A DNA stretch of 64,000 bases from JAFGXT01 sp963677165 (GCA_963677165.2 CAXXSX010000002.1:2108001-2172000); one strand, 5' to 3'. Positions 35,938 through 44,308 are shown, counted from the first letter of the stretch. Notes: generated from the sequence alone by a model not told the origin. A program made the numbers and translations.

Positions 35938-37170
35938 ATGAACTATAAAGAACTTAATGATATAATCGCTTCCAAATGGGAACAAACAGTCAGGTTTAAG
36001 CCTAAGGATGAAGGCAATCTAATTGGCTTGCCCTATCCGTATATTGTTCCTTGCCTGAAAGGACATTTTCAGGAATTATACTACTGGGATACCTATTTTG
36101 CGTCTCGCGGACTGGCTCTTCATGGACAGAAAGAGCTGGTTAAAAACTGTTGCGATGATTTTATCCATGAAATCGAGCTGTTTGGATTCATTCCAAACGG
36201 CAGCAGAACGTTTTACCTGAGTCGTTCGCAGCCGCCGTATTTCGGCGCGCAGATCGCAATGGTTTATGAACTCTATGGCGATAAAGAATGGCTGGAAAAA
36301 GCGGTTGCGGCTCTTGAAAAAGAGTATAAGTTCTGGATGGAAAAACGTATTTTGCCATTGGGTTTACAGCATTATGGTCATCATGCAGAAGAAGAAATGC
36401 TGCTGGAATTTTATGAACATTGTTGTGTCAGGCGTCTTGGCAGTTCGGCAACTGCCGACAAAACTTATATGCTGGGGCAGGGAGCGCATACCTGCGGCGA
36501 AGCCGAATCAGGCTGGGACTTTAATCCCCGTTTTGAACGCCGTTGCCTGGATTATGTCGCGATAGATTTGAACAGTTTGATGTATTACAATGAAAATCTT
36601 CTTGCTGATTTTCATCGGGAACTTGGCAATGATGATCGTGCGGATGAATGGCTGAAGCTGGCAGAAGTCAGAAAGTCATTGATCAATCAATACTGTTGGG
36701 ATGAAGAACGCGGCGTATTCCTTGATTACGATACCCGCGAAGATAAAGTTTCCCCGGTACTGTCTATGGCATCGCTGCAACCTTTGTGGGCCGGACTCGC
36801 GACAGAGGAACAGGCCGCTTCAACAGTTAAAGCCATGGAGAAATACCTGGAGTTTGATCACGGTCTTTCGACCTGTGAAAAGAATGATTCCGGCATAACC
36901 TACCAGTGGGATTATCCCAACGGATGGCCCTGCCTTCAAATGATTGCCATGGACGCTTTGAAACGTTACGGTTTTGAAGAAGAAACCAAACGAATCGCGA
37001 AGAAGTATCTTGACACCGTATTGAGTAACTACGAGTCGACCGGCGACATTTGGGAAAAATATAATGTCGTTACCGGTACCACTGAGGTACAGAACGAGTA
37101 CGATATGCCCGCGATGATGGGTTGGAGTGCCGGCGCTTTTGCCGTGGCTCTCTCATATTTTGAGGATTAA
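35938..37170 (+). CDS. Trehalase-like glycoside hydrolase (GH37 family)
   Basis: 410 residues and no signal peptide, so it is cytoplasmic. It matches trehalase signature 1 as KGHFQELYYWDTY and signature 2 as QWDYPNGW. The catalytic Asp is D194 in ESGWDFNPRF and the catalytic Glu is E373 in WEKYNV. Length is shorter than E. coli TreF (~550), consistent with a compact variant lacking the N-terminal extension. AGAAGTAAG precedes the ATG. The relation to GH37 is firm; trehalose specificity is probable but other alpha-glucosides are possible. Confidence 0.85.
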   Translation: MNYKELNDIIASKWEQTVRFKPKDEGNLIGLPYPYIVPCLKGHFQELYYWDTYFASRGLALHGQKELVKNCCDDFIHEIELFGFIPNGSRTFYLSRSQPPYFGAQIAMVYELYGDKEWLEKAVAALEKEYKFWMEKRILPLGLQHYGHHAEEEMLLEFYEHCCVRRLGSSATADKTYMLGQGAHTCGEAESGWDFNPRFERRCLDYVAIDLNSLMYYNENLLADFHRELGNDDRADEWLKLAEVRKSLINQYCWDEERGVFLDYDTREDKVSPVLSMASLQPLWAGLATEEQAASTVKAMEKYLEFDHGLSTCEKNDSGITYQWDYPNGWPCLQMIAMDALKRYGFEEETKRIAKKYLDTVLSNYESTGDIWEKYNVVTGTTEVQNEYDMPAMMGWSAGAFAVALSYFED

Positions 37171-37184
37171 TAAAAAATGTAGTG

Positions 37185-37345
37185 AAGCAGCTACTTCGCA
37201 CCGAGTCGTACTCGGACGCAGTCCAGTGGGCAGGGGCCGCTGGTCGGCGCAGTCGAAATTCCCAGAACATGTGCGAATACAGTCTTTTACTGGCTTACCC
37301 AAGGTAGCATGCGCTGTCCCAGCGCATAAAGTAAGTATACCGCAA
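37185..37345. other. Intergenic run of hairpins of unknown function
   Basis: Successive short perfect or near-perfect hairpins: GAAG/CTTC at 37185-37198, CCGAGT/ACTCGG at 37201-37215, CCAGTGG/CCGCTGG at 37223-37243, CAGT/ACTG at 37280-37292 and TGCGCTG/CAGCGCA at 37310-37326. No ORF here is supported by a ribosome-binding site. It may be a small RNA or degenerate repeats. It is the first part of a 603-bp gene-free gap downstream of the trehalase gene. Confidence 0.4.
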
Positions 37346-37428
37346 ACATCGTAGACACGGATTGCTATAAGACACAAAATACTCAAAGACGTTTATTCCA
37401 AGTTATTCGTGACCTTAGAGGGGAGCCA

Positions 37429-37482
37429 TAAATCCGTACGATATCAGCAAAACTGCTATTTGCGCTCGGAGACCGCAAGCTA
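37429..37482 (+). repeat. Repeat family B, copy 1 (54 bp)
   Basis: Differs from the copy at 39517 at only two of 54 positions (TAAATCC-GT-ACG versus TAAATCC-AC-ACG). It shares ATCCGTACGA with family A and contains a TTGCG/CGCAA stem. The 28 bp before it are also similar between the copies. Confidence 0.75.
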
Positions 37483-37535
37483 CGACGCTTCGCCTTGAAT
37501 TAACATCTTTTCAGCTGCGCTGTTGCACGATGGGC

Positions 37536-37617
37536 GCTCTTATCAAGAGCTGCCCCTACTTTGCGGCATTCTCTGGTAGGGGCGATTTTCGATGAAAACG
37601 CCCGCCGCACCAGCGGC
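37536..37617. repeat. Hairpin cluster (REP-like)
   Basis: Three stems in 82 bp: GCTCTT/AAGAGC (37536-37550), GCCCCTAC/GTAGGGGC (37552-37583) and GCCGC/GCGGC (37604-37617). The GTAGGGGC motif matches the outer-stem sequence of the cloverleaf-like element at 38418. It lies in the same gene-free gap. Confidence 0.5.
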
Positions 37618-37649
37618 AGGATCATGAACTTGCCTCAAAGTATTCTCCC

Positions 37650-37713
37650 GGGAGTGTCGGTCGTCTGACCGATAACATTTTCCCCGTTTATCGATGTGAC
37701 CATCGACACTCCC
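37650..37713. repeat. 64-bp three-way-junction palindromic element
   Basis: A 10-bp outer stem (GGGAGTGTCG at 37650-37659 with CGACACTCCC at 37704-37713) encloses two hairpins, CGGTC/GACCG and TCGATG/CATCGA. The perfect outer stem and two internal stems in so short a span are unlikely by chance. It is symmetric, so strand cannot be assigned. Confidence 0.6.
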
Positions 37714-37773
37714 AGGAAGTAGCATTTTCCCTTTTTCAAAACTCAAAACTCTAAACTTTTACTCTTAACTTAA

Positions 37774-38118
37774 TTAAAAGTTCTCAATTATCTTTACATT
37801 GGCGTGGTTGAGCAGGTTTTGGTGCCATTGATGGCAGAGCTCTATGATTTTATCGGACGACGCTATTTTAATCAGTTCCAGCTTAGGATTGGTTTGCAGT
37901 GCGGAATTATCCATTACGGCTAGATAGAATATCTGCGAATTGGTTAGTGTACTGTCAGTGATCTCGGAAAAGTCGAATGTCTGGCGATTGAGCTGTTTTA
38001 TAAATTCCTCATTATAGTAAATCTGCCCCTGTACCCGTTCCAAATCCTCAGCGGTTAAAACGCCATCCATTTTTACTACTACTTCTCCGTCACGTACTAC
38101 AATTTCCCTGATTGCCAT
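37774..38118 (-). CDS. STAS-like small cytoplasmic protein
   Basis: 114 residues, no signal peptide or helix in the membrane. The order of beta strands and helices (IREIVVRDGEVVVKM, then FDFSEIT, then LELIKIASSDK) resembles the SpoIIAA/STAS fold, although no full motif is decisive. ATG 38118 is chosen over longer in-frame versions because AAGGGGG lies just before it. A hairpin (38139-38166) precedes the ribosome-binding site. It lies in an accessory segment full of repeats, so it may be horizontally acquired or regulate a local system. Confidence 0.55.
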   Translation of the reverse strand: MAIREIVVRDGEVVVKMDGVLTAEDLERVQGQIYYNEEFIKQLNRQTFDFSEITDSTLTNSQIFYLAVMDNSALQTNPKLELIKIASSDKIIELCHQWHQNLLNHANVKIIENF

Positions 38119-38138
38119 GACAACCCCCTTTGTGAGTT

Positions 38139-38166
38139 GCCGCCCTAAAAAACGAAGAAGGGCGGC
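38139..38166 (-). promoter_or_regulatory. Leader hairpin upstream of the STAS-like gene
   Basis: GCCGCCCT pairs with AGGGCGGC over a 12-nt loop, ending 20 bp before the start codon. It could be a leader hairpin controlling translation or a fragment of a repeat. Confidence 0.35.
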
Positions 38167-38417
38167 GTTGTACTTGCCGTGTACAGAGGTCCGCCAAGAC
38201 CCAACGAAACAACAAGCAAACACCGCCCAAGTATATACAAGGGCACTGTTTTCCTGTTCGTGTTTCGTTTTAAATTTGGCGGTTTCCGTACACACGAACG
38301 AAAATAAATTCACGCAATAATCACGTGAAAACTATGATTGTAATTTTTTAAGCTTTCTGAATAAAATTCTCCCAATGAATTATATTTATTAAGACTCGTG
38401 CGAAATTTATTGTTACA

Positions 38418-38506
38418 GGTAGGGACGGTTCTCCGTAACCGTCCGCTATTTTGTGCTTGAGCACAATATTCTGAGAAACGGCGCGCTGCGGAGAGCACGC
38501 CCTACC
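38418..38506. repeat. 89-bp cloverleaf-like palindromic repeat
   Basis: A 7-bp outer stem GGTAGGG/CCCTACC (38418-38424 with 38500-38506) encloses three hairpins: GGACGGTT/AACCGTCC (38423-38444), TTGTGCT/AGCACAA (38451-38466) and GGCGCGCT/AGCACGCC (38480-38501, one mismatch). The layout recalls a tRNA cloverleaf but no tRNA motifs are present. REP-like elements with a GTAGGG outer stem are known from other bacteria. The remaining gap to 38672 shows only weak inverted repeats (TCTCGTT/AACGAGA). Confidence 0.6.
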
Positions 38507-38672
38507 AATTACGTCTCGTTTAGCAAGGCTATTTCATATTTATTACTATAATCTCTCCACAAGCTTTTTCAACGAGAGAAAGTGCGGTTCAGATGTCAAC
38601 GAACTCGTTCTATAACAATATATGAAAATGTTTATCTGACTCTAAATTTATATTGTTGAATTCCATAAAAGA

Positions 38673-38701
38673 TTGACAAAATCACTTATAAGTGATAAAA
38701 T
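38673..38701 (+). promoter_or_regulatory. Toxin-antitoxin promoter with palindromic operator
   Basis: TTGACA (38673-38678) and TAAAAT (38696-38701) with a 17-bp spacer. Nearly the whole spacer is a perfect 16-bp palindrome, ATCACTTATAAGTGAT (38681-38696). This placement is expected of an antitoxin-repressed operator. The toxin ATG at 38707 is only 5 bp after the -10 box, so the message would be leaderless. Confidence 0.75.
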
Positions 38702-38706
38702 GTATA

Positions 38707-39041
38707 ATGAAAAAGAAAGAATATATTGAATTAAAGCAGGTTGAGGATTTCATGGATTCTCAGTCTTGCGAGATTAAAGCTGAATATAATCTCATTGTGG
38801 ATGAGCTTGAAGCCAAAGGTATGCTTAGAATGCCGTTAGGCGAAAAAGTGATCGGAAGAATAAGCTTTTTGCCATACGGGTAATTGATGCCGGTAATGTC
38901 AGAGTTTTTTATACTTATGCACCGAATGATGTGATTTATGGTTTGTATGGTTATGTTAAGAAGTCGCGAAAAATACCTAAACCGGAACTGAAGAAAGCTG
39001 AGAAAATTATGAAGTTGTTGAAAAAAGAGGGTTTACTATGA
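38707..39041 (+). pseudogene. HigB/Gp49-like toxin with a one-base frameshift
   Basis: The first frame reads about 54 residues beginning MKKKEYIELK and ends at TAA 38881. The second frame, one base back, continues from about 38863 with LFAIRVIDAGNVRVFYTY and VKKSRKIPKPELKKAEKI to TGA 39041. Joined, they make a ~111-residue HigB/Gp49-type protein, the usual size. A missing base around GGAAGAATAAGC (38850s) explains it. It may be a true inactivation, a sequencing error or, less likely, programmed shifting. The product would normally cut ribosome-bound mRNA. Its stop overlaps the antitoxin ATG. Confidence 0.75.
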
Positions 39042-39373
39042 TGAATGATAAAGAATTGCTTAAAGATATACAAAATATCAAAGCCAATAAAGATAAGATT
39101 TATAAACGGCAGTCAGCCAAGCGTAAGGCATTTCTGGAAGATCCGGCAAATGCCCAGGCCGTGAACAATGCCAGGCTGAGCATTTCCATTGCCCGGGATT
39201 TATATGAAGCCAGAAAAGCCAAAGGACTTACCCAGAAAGAACTGGCAGAATTATTAAATACTTGCCAGTCCTACATTGCCGAAGTTGAAAATGGCAAGCG
39301 CAACGTAACTATCGAAACTCTTGAACGTTATGCAGCCGCCTGCGGCAAGCACATCGAACTTAAGGTTGTTTAA
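39038..39373 (+). CDS. higA: HigA-type antitoxin, XRE-family HTH protein
   Basis: 111 residues. The C-terminal half is an XRE helix-turn-helix (LTQKELAELLNTCQSYIAEVE, about residues 65-85), and the N-terminal half is charged and helical, the expected toxin-binding part. ATG 39038 overlaps the toxin stop (ATGA), with GAGGG upstream. It would neutralise the toxin and repress the palindromic operator at 38681-38696. Since the toxin frame is broken, the antitoxin may be a leftover. Confidence 0.85.
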   Translation: MMNDKELLKDIQNIKANKDKIYKRQSAKRKAFLEDPANAQAVNNARLSISIARDLYEARKAKGLTQKELAELLNTCQSYIAEVENGKRNVTIETLERYAAACGKHIELKVV

Positions 39374-39516
39374 TTCTGTATCACATTTAAAATAGCGGGG
39401 CGCGGGTAACTGCACATAAAACAAGTATGTTAAAAGTGCAGAGATGGATTTCCCATAACCCATTAAATACTTAAATACGTTAATTTCAGGTAATTCATGA
39501 CCTGAAAGGTTATACC

Positions 39517-39570
39517 TAAATCCACACGATATCAGCAAAACTGCTATTTGCGCTCGGAGACCGCAAGCTA
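39517..39570 (+). repeat. Repeat family B, copy 2 (54 bp)
   Basis: Matches the copy at 37429 at 52 of 54 positions in the same orientation, 2088 bp apart. The two copies bracket the STAS-like gene, the palindromic repeats and the toxin-antitoxin locus. Confidence 0.75.
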
Positions 39571-39590
39571 GGAAAAGTACATTGTATGAG

Positions 39591-41585
39591 TTACCCAAAA
39601 TCGTAGCTTAGCAGCAGAAATCCCGGTGCCGGATCGATGTGAAATTTAATTTTACCTGACTCATCAACCATTTGTTTGGTTTCTTCTCCGGTTTGAATAT
39701 TTTTGATATTCAGCGTCACGCCGGGTTCAACAAACTTTAGCGCAATCTTTTCGGTTGGTTCTGGATTATTCAATTCCCGAAAAATCGTCAGGAATCCTTT
39801 GCCGGTTATAGCGTTGTGATTCTGGAATCCGGTCCAACTGGCGTCGCTGGGTTTGTCGCCGATTGGATATACATAGCCCTCAAACATTTCGTGACGAATC
39901 GTTTTATATGCCTTGATCAGCGGGATCAGTTCCTGTTTGGCTTCTGCCGACAAGTACTGGGTTTCCTGAAAGAACAATGGAATGCCCATCATGGTGATGG
40001 CAAGGCAATAAGCGTGAGTATAATACCGGGCATTGCTCAAGTTTGGATCAACCATGTCGATGTTTTGGTATGAGCCCTGGAATTTGTTCAGATTGATATA
40101 TTTGCTGATCTGCCACAAGTCCCTCAACATGGTTGCCGGACGGTAGATTGCGGATACCGGGACAACGGGTTTACGGTTTGCCAGATAGATAGAGCCGCAG
40201 TCACGGGCAAAGAAGTAGCCGTAGCGCGGATTTATTTCCGTTAAGTCCCAGTTTACGCGGACATTGTGTCCGGTGGATTTTATAAAGGATTTGACCTTAT
40301 GCATCAGCTTATCTATTTTATGCCTTGAGTCAAGATGGGCAAAGTCGAGCTTAAACTGAACAAAGTGTCCGTTCTCATAATTATATTCCAGTGCTTTCAG
40401 CGGAATACATTCCGCTGCTGCCCATAAACCAAGACTGACTCCTTTGTCTTTGGCTTCCGCCACGACATTGTTCCAGCCATCGGGATATCTTTCCGGATGC
40501 GGATACCAGCCATGGTCTTCCGGTTCATAGGTTGCACTGTTTACCGGAACCTGCCAGCCATCATCAATCTGCAGTATATCAATACCGATTTCGGCGCAGG
40601 AATCAATTTCTTTTAGAACGTTTTGTTCGCCTGCGGCATTTCTCGCGTCGACACCATTGGTTGTGCTTCCCCAGGTGTTTGCCTGGATATAGACGTCGCT
40701 GTTGGGATTACCCGGATATCGCAGCCGGTCAAAATGCTTGAATGCTGTTTCTCGGGCTTCGGAATCTCCATTCCAGCAGAAGGTCCAAACTGCCCAACTT
40801 GAGGCGTATTTTTTTTGTGGCATTTCATCTTTTACAATACCCCAACCGGTTGCGGTTACTCCGGTTTCCGGTGATACCACGAATATGCCGGTATCGTGAC
40901 CAGAATTATTCACGCATTTATGGGATTCCTTGACCATTGCAATTCCGCCGGAAGCATCTTCCAGACAAACAGCACTGGCCCAGGTATTGAATTCCGGACT
41001 TTTCAGCTCGGAAGAAATGCATTTCTCATCAAGAATATCCAGCAGTATATCGTTGCGGTTCTGGGTGTCTGAATAATAGCCGATATACCGTCTGGTCAAT
41101 CCCTCGGGGTTTGCGGGGAGTATTTCTACTCGTCTGGGGTGTGGAGTTCCCTGGTGCTTAATTGCGGGAGGTCGGTATTCTGAATAGCATTTGATTTGAA
41201 ACTGAGTTCTCATGCCACAAAATTCCGGATAGATCCATACAGTGAACAGCAGTTCAATTTGTCTGGCTTTATATTTGAAGTTACACTCAAGCCTGACGTG
41301 TTCAGAAGTGAAACCGGAGTCGTTGCTGAGTTCGGCTTTCAGCGATTCAAGGATACCGGTTGAAGCACAAGTATCGTTTTCACCGGGCAGTTCCCAATCG
41401 CATTGAATGGAGCTGTCCAGACTGCACCATTCTTTTGAGGTTTTCACATCGTAATAACCGATGGTTTTTAAACCGTAGTCTGTTACTTTCCAGCGTCTGT
41501 TAATGTTGTTACCGGATATTTCAAGAATTGAATCGTTCAAAGATATAGTGATTCCGTTTAGTTCTTTCTTATAACTGCTAACCAT
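39591..41585 (-). CDS. GH36-like alpha-galactosidase family protein
   Basis: 664 residues, without signal peptide. A beta-sandwich N-terminal domain is followed by a TIM barrel with IDDGWQ (~340-345) and a nucleophile-type Asp in FKLDFA (D414). The usual GH36 acid-base block (CSGGGGRFD-like) is not present; VNWDLTEINP (D447/E450) stands at that place. It is therefore a divergent GH36/GH27 clan member with uncertain activity. ATG 41585 is taken over 41597 because GGAG lies 7 bp before it. It is divergent from the AraC gene, which probably controls it. Confidence 0.8.
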   Translation of the reverse strand: MVSSYKKELNGITISLNDSILEISGNNINRRWKVTDYGLKTIGYYDVKTSKEWCSLDSSIQCDWELPGENDTCASTGILESLKAELSNDSGFTSEHVRLECNFKYKARQIELLFTVWIYPEFCGMRTQFQIKCYSEYRPPAIKHQGTPHPRRVEILPANPEGLTRRYIGYYSDTQNRNDILLDILDEKCISSELKSPEFNTWASAVCLEDASGGIAMVKESHKCVNNSGHDTGIFVVSPETGVTATGWGIVKDEMPQKKYASSWAVWTFCWNGDSEARETAFKHFDRLRYPGNPNSDVYIQANTWGSTTNGVDARNAAGEQNVLKEIDSCAEIGIDILQIDDGWQVPVNSATYEPEDHGWYPHPERYPDGWNNVVAEAKDKGVSLGLWAAAECIPLKALEYNYENGHFVQFKLDFAHLDSRHKIDKLMHKVKSFIKSTGHNVRVNWDLTEINPRYGYFFARDCGSIYLANRKPVVPVSAIYRPATMLRDLWQISKYINLNKFQGSYQNIDMVDPNLSNARYYTHAYCLAITMMGIPLFFQETQYLSAEAKQELIPLIKAYKTIRHEMFEGYVYPIGDKPSDASWTGFQNHNAITGKGFLTIFRELNNPEPTEKIALKFVEPGVTLNIKNIQTGEETKQMVDESGKIKFHIDPAPGFLLLSYDFG

Positions 41586-41630
41586 TTTTATCTCCATCGG
41601 TTAATTTCATTATTATTTATTTTAATGGTC

Positions 41631-41658
41631 TTGATATGATAGTAAATAACCATATATT
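41631..41658 (+). promoter_or_regulatory. Promoter of the AraC-family regulator
   Basis: TTGATA (41631-41636) and TATATT (41653-41658) with a 16-bp spacer, about 35 bp before the GTG start. The 108-bp divergent region also holds the GH36 leader. Confidence 0.5.
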
Positions 41659-41693
41659 GATATTATATTTCTAATATTGAGATATGGTGAATT

Positions 41694-42542
41694 GTGAATG
41701 TAGAATATAAAAACTGGCGAACGGAATTTAATTTATATCCTGATCTTGATGTATTTTCTCGCCCGCATTGCATTCAGCGCTCAACCGCTTATCCGGGGTA
41801 TTCCATTGATTGCAGAACGCGTTCTGTGCTGTATTCTGTTTTTCAGTATACGCTTTCCGGCCTGGGACAGATTGAGATTGAGGGAACGAAACATTTACTT
41901 CCTGCCGGAACAGGATTTCTGATTAACGTCAAAAATGCTCCGATAATATATCATTCGGCGGAAGGACAAAAAGAACCATGGAATTTTATCTTTATCGCTA
42001 TGCTGAATACCGATAAGTACGTAGAAGATATTAATGCCAGGTTTGGTATGATTTTTAAAGTCCAGCTGCAGTCATGGTTGGTCAGAACTTTGTTCGGCTA
42101 TCAGAATAAAGCTGGAGCTTTATGTATGCTTTCGCCGGGGAAAGCTCATATGCTGGTCCAGTCGGTCATGAGTGAACTTGCGGATTCTGCGTCGATACAG
42201 AGCAATCAGTCGACAGGAAAGGTGTTTGATGCGGTATCGGAATTGGTACTCAATCATCTGGAGAAACGCCTGTCATTGGCGGATATTGCAGCGATGCTTA
42301 AGATCAGTCGTGAACACCTTGCCAGGACTTTTAAAAATGAAACCGGAATGACGGTGCTTCAGTATATTCAAAGTGAACAACTGCGATACGCGCGTGAATT
42401 GCTTTTTGACCGCTCATTGCTGATCAAAGAAATTGCTTATCGGCTTGGCTATGACAATCCTGCTCATTTTAACCGTTTGTTTAAGGCTCAAACCGGAATG
42501 ACCCCAAAAGAGTTTCGTTGTGAACCTGAAAGCTTTTTTTAA
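41694..42542 (+). CDS. AraC-family transcriptional regulator
   Basis: 282 residues. The N-terminal cupin-like sensor half is followed by a C-terminal two-HTH AraC domain (~185-275), with LSLADIAAMLKISREHLARTF and IKEIAYRLGYDNPAHFNRLFK as the two helix-turn-helix motifs. GTG 41694 is the only start in frame that fits, with GGTGA before it. It lies divergent from the GH36-like gene and probably activates it in response to a sugar. A 14-bp tandem repeat (TTAATTCTTCATTM, twice) follows its stop. Confidence 0.9.
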   Translation: MNVEYKNWRTEFNLYPDLDVFSRPHCIQRSTAYPGYSIDCRTRSVLYSVFQYTLSGLGQIEIEGTKHLLPAGTGFLINVKNAPIIYHSAEGQKEPWNFIFIAMLNTDKYVEDINARFGMIFKVQLQSWLVRTLFGYQNKAGALCMLSPGKAHMLVQSVMSELADSASIQSNQSTGKVFDAVSELVLNHLEKRLSLADIAAMLKISREHLARTFKNETGMTVLQYIQSEQLRYARELLFDRSLLIKEIAYRLGYDNPAHFNRLFKAQTGMTPKEFRCEPESFF

Positions 42543-42640
42543 TTCTTCATTCTTAATTCTTCATTAAATAGTTGTTTTTTCTGTGTTTTTCTGCTAAATT
42601 TATAGAAGAGACGTTAACGAATTGTGGAGTGGTGGAAAAT

Positions 42641-42988
42641 ATGAAAGCCTTAATTACCTTTATCTTTGTAATAATTCTGATTGTAGCCGGAATATATGGT
42701 TTTATGCGGTTTCAAACCCAGCGTGAAGAAGAAATGAGAAAACGCGAACAAATCGCGCTGGAAAAACAGAAGCTTGAAGCTGAAAAGAAACAGGAAGAAA
42801 CGAAGAAAACGTCGACTTATACTTCTCCGATTCCCGGTACCATGAAAGGTCTACCTTCAAAAACGAAGAAAACAACTTCTGATGCGCCGAATAAAGCAAC
42901 CGGTGCGCTGCGAAACTATAAGCCGGTTCAGAAAATTACAAATATCTACAATGATTATAACAAGAAACTGGAAGACGCTGAAGAATAA
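42641..42988 (+). CDS. Small anchored protein with charged coiled coil
   Basis: 115 residues. An N-terminal hydrophobic helix (residues 3-23) is followed by a Lys/Glu-rich coiled coil (~28-55) and a Pro/Thr/Lys-rich tail. GGTGGAA precedes ATG 42641, preferred to the longer frame starting at 42572. The single uncleaved helix predicts an inner-membrane anchor. It lies 45 bp upstream of murD and may relate to the cell wall, but no family is recognised. Confidence 0.65.
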   Translation: MKALITFIFVIILIVAGIYGFMRFQTQREEEMRKREQIALEKQKLEAEKKQEETKKTSTYTSPIPGTMKGLPSKTKKTTSDAPNKATGALRNYKPVQKITNIYNDYNKKLEDAEE

Positions 42989-43033
42989 TAATTCTCTGTC
43001 ATTTTTCGTTTCTGAGCTTACGGGGAAACTTAT

Positions 43034-44308
43034 ATGTTAATTTCGGTGGCTGGGTATGGCGTCAGCGGAAGGGCTGCTGAACGTCTTGGGCTGCTTTCCG
43101 GGCATGAAGTAACAATTGTTGATGAACGCAATTCCAATTCTGCTGATGAAATTGATTTCACTGGTTCTGATTTGATTGTGATGAGTCCAGGCATTCCTCC
43201 TGAATCCGAACTTTACCGTTCCGCTGTCCAAGCCAGTGTGCCGATTGTCAGCGAACTTGAATTTGGTTTTCGTTACTGCCGTTTCCCGCTTCTGGCTGTT
43301 ACTGGCACAAACGGTAAAACGACCACGACCGAATTGACCGCGACCCTGCTTCGTGCCGCGGGATATAAAGCCGAGGAATGCGGGAATATCGGCGTTCCGC
43401 TCAGCGAATTGGTCAGTGACCATATTAAACGGCTGAGAGAGGTTGATGTTGGAGTGGTGGAAGTGAGTTCATTTCAACTTGAGAGAGTAGAAACCTTTGC
43501 TCCAAAAGCCGGAGTTATCCTCAATATCAGCGAGGACCATTTGAATCGCTATTCCGGCTGTATGAATGAATATGCAGCCACGAAATTCCGGCTCTTCGAA
43601 CGCATCAACAGTGATTCCGCGAAAATACTGGGGGAATCTCTGAAAAATACTCCGGAACTGATGCCGCCGAAGTATCTTCCCTTGCTAAAAAATAGTTCTG
43701 ATTTTCATGTATCAGGTAATTTACTGTTATTCCGTGATCATATTATTGCCGAGCTCGATTCGCTGGGGTTGAAAGGACGACATAATCTTGAGAATATTAT
43801 TGCCGCGTTGGCGCTGGTTGAGGCTTTTTGCGGTCCTGAAACGGTAGTTTCCGAATCCGTTCTTGACGCGTTGAAAGCATTTCGACCCGGACACCATCGT
43901 CTCGAAACCGTATCCGTCAGCGATCAGGATGTCACGTATATCGACGATTCCAAGGGTACTAACCCGGCGGCTGTGACTGCCGCGCTGGAGGCGGTTGGCG
44001 GTAATCAAAATGTATGTCTGTTGATAGGTGGACTGGACAAAGGAATGGATTTTTCGCCGTTGCGTGAATATACCGGACAAATAAAGAAGGCTTTTATTCT
44101 GGGAGAATGCCGGGCAAAGGTCTATGATACCCTCAAGAATTCATTTCCATGTGAGAAATATGAGTCATTCGAGGCCGCGGTGAACGCTGCGACCGATAAT
44201 GCGGAATCAGGTGATGTTGTTCTGCTTTCACCTGGCTGCGCAAGTATGGACATGTTTAAAAATTACCGTGAACGCGGTGAAAAATTCACCGCGCTGGTAA
44301 CGAAATAA
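43034..44308 (+). CDS. murD: UDP-N-acetylmuramoylalanine-D-glutamate ligase
   Basis: 424 residues. GTNGKTTTTE (ATP-binding P-loop) lies at ~93-102, with VEVSSFQLE and a C-terminal IGGLDKG domain typical of Mur ligases. It adds D-Glu to UDP-MurNAc-L-Ala in peptidoglycan synthesis, in the cytoplasm. It is separated from a standard dcw cluster here. Its stop codon lies inside a 27-bp hairpin. Confidence 0.96.
   Translation: MLISVAGYGVSGRAAERLGLLSGHEVTIVDERNSNSADEIDFTGSDLIVMSPGIPPESELYRSAVQASVPIVSELEFGFRYCRFPLLAVTGTNGKTTTTELTATLLRAAGYKAEECGNIGVPLSELVSDHIKRLREVDVGVVEVSSFQLERVETFAPKAGVILNISEDHLNRYSGCMNEYAATKFRLFERINSDSAKILGESLKNTPELMPPKYLPLLKNSSDFHVSGNLLLFRDHIIAELDSLGLKGRHNLENIIAALALVEAFCGPETVVSESVLDALKAFRPGHHRLETVSVSDQDVTYIDDSKGTNPAAVTAALEAVGGNQNVCLLIGGLDKGMDFSPLREYTGQIKKAFILGECRAKVYDTLKNSFPCEKYESFEAAVNAATDNAESGDVVLLSPGCASMDMFKNYRERGEKFTALVTK

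Noticed and set aside
37650..38506. Integron attC site or tRNA
   Set aside because: The cloverleaf-like elements lack attC core sites (GTTRRRY) and tRNA motifs such as TTCNANNC, and there is no integrase.
37171..38700. CRISPR array
   Set aside because: The repeats are few, irregularly spaced and palindromic with different sequences; no cas genes are in the window.
38845..38880. Programmed -1 frameshift in the toxin gene
   Set aside because: The CTTTTTG near the shift does not form a proper slippery heptamer in the right frame and no downstream pseudoknot is seen, so an indel is more likely.
42535..42570. Tandem TTAATTCTTCATT repeats as terminator
   Set aside because: They are direct repeats without a stem, so they are not a hairpin terminator.
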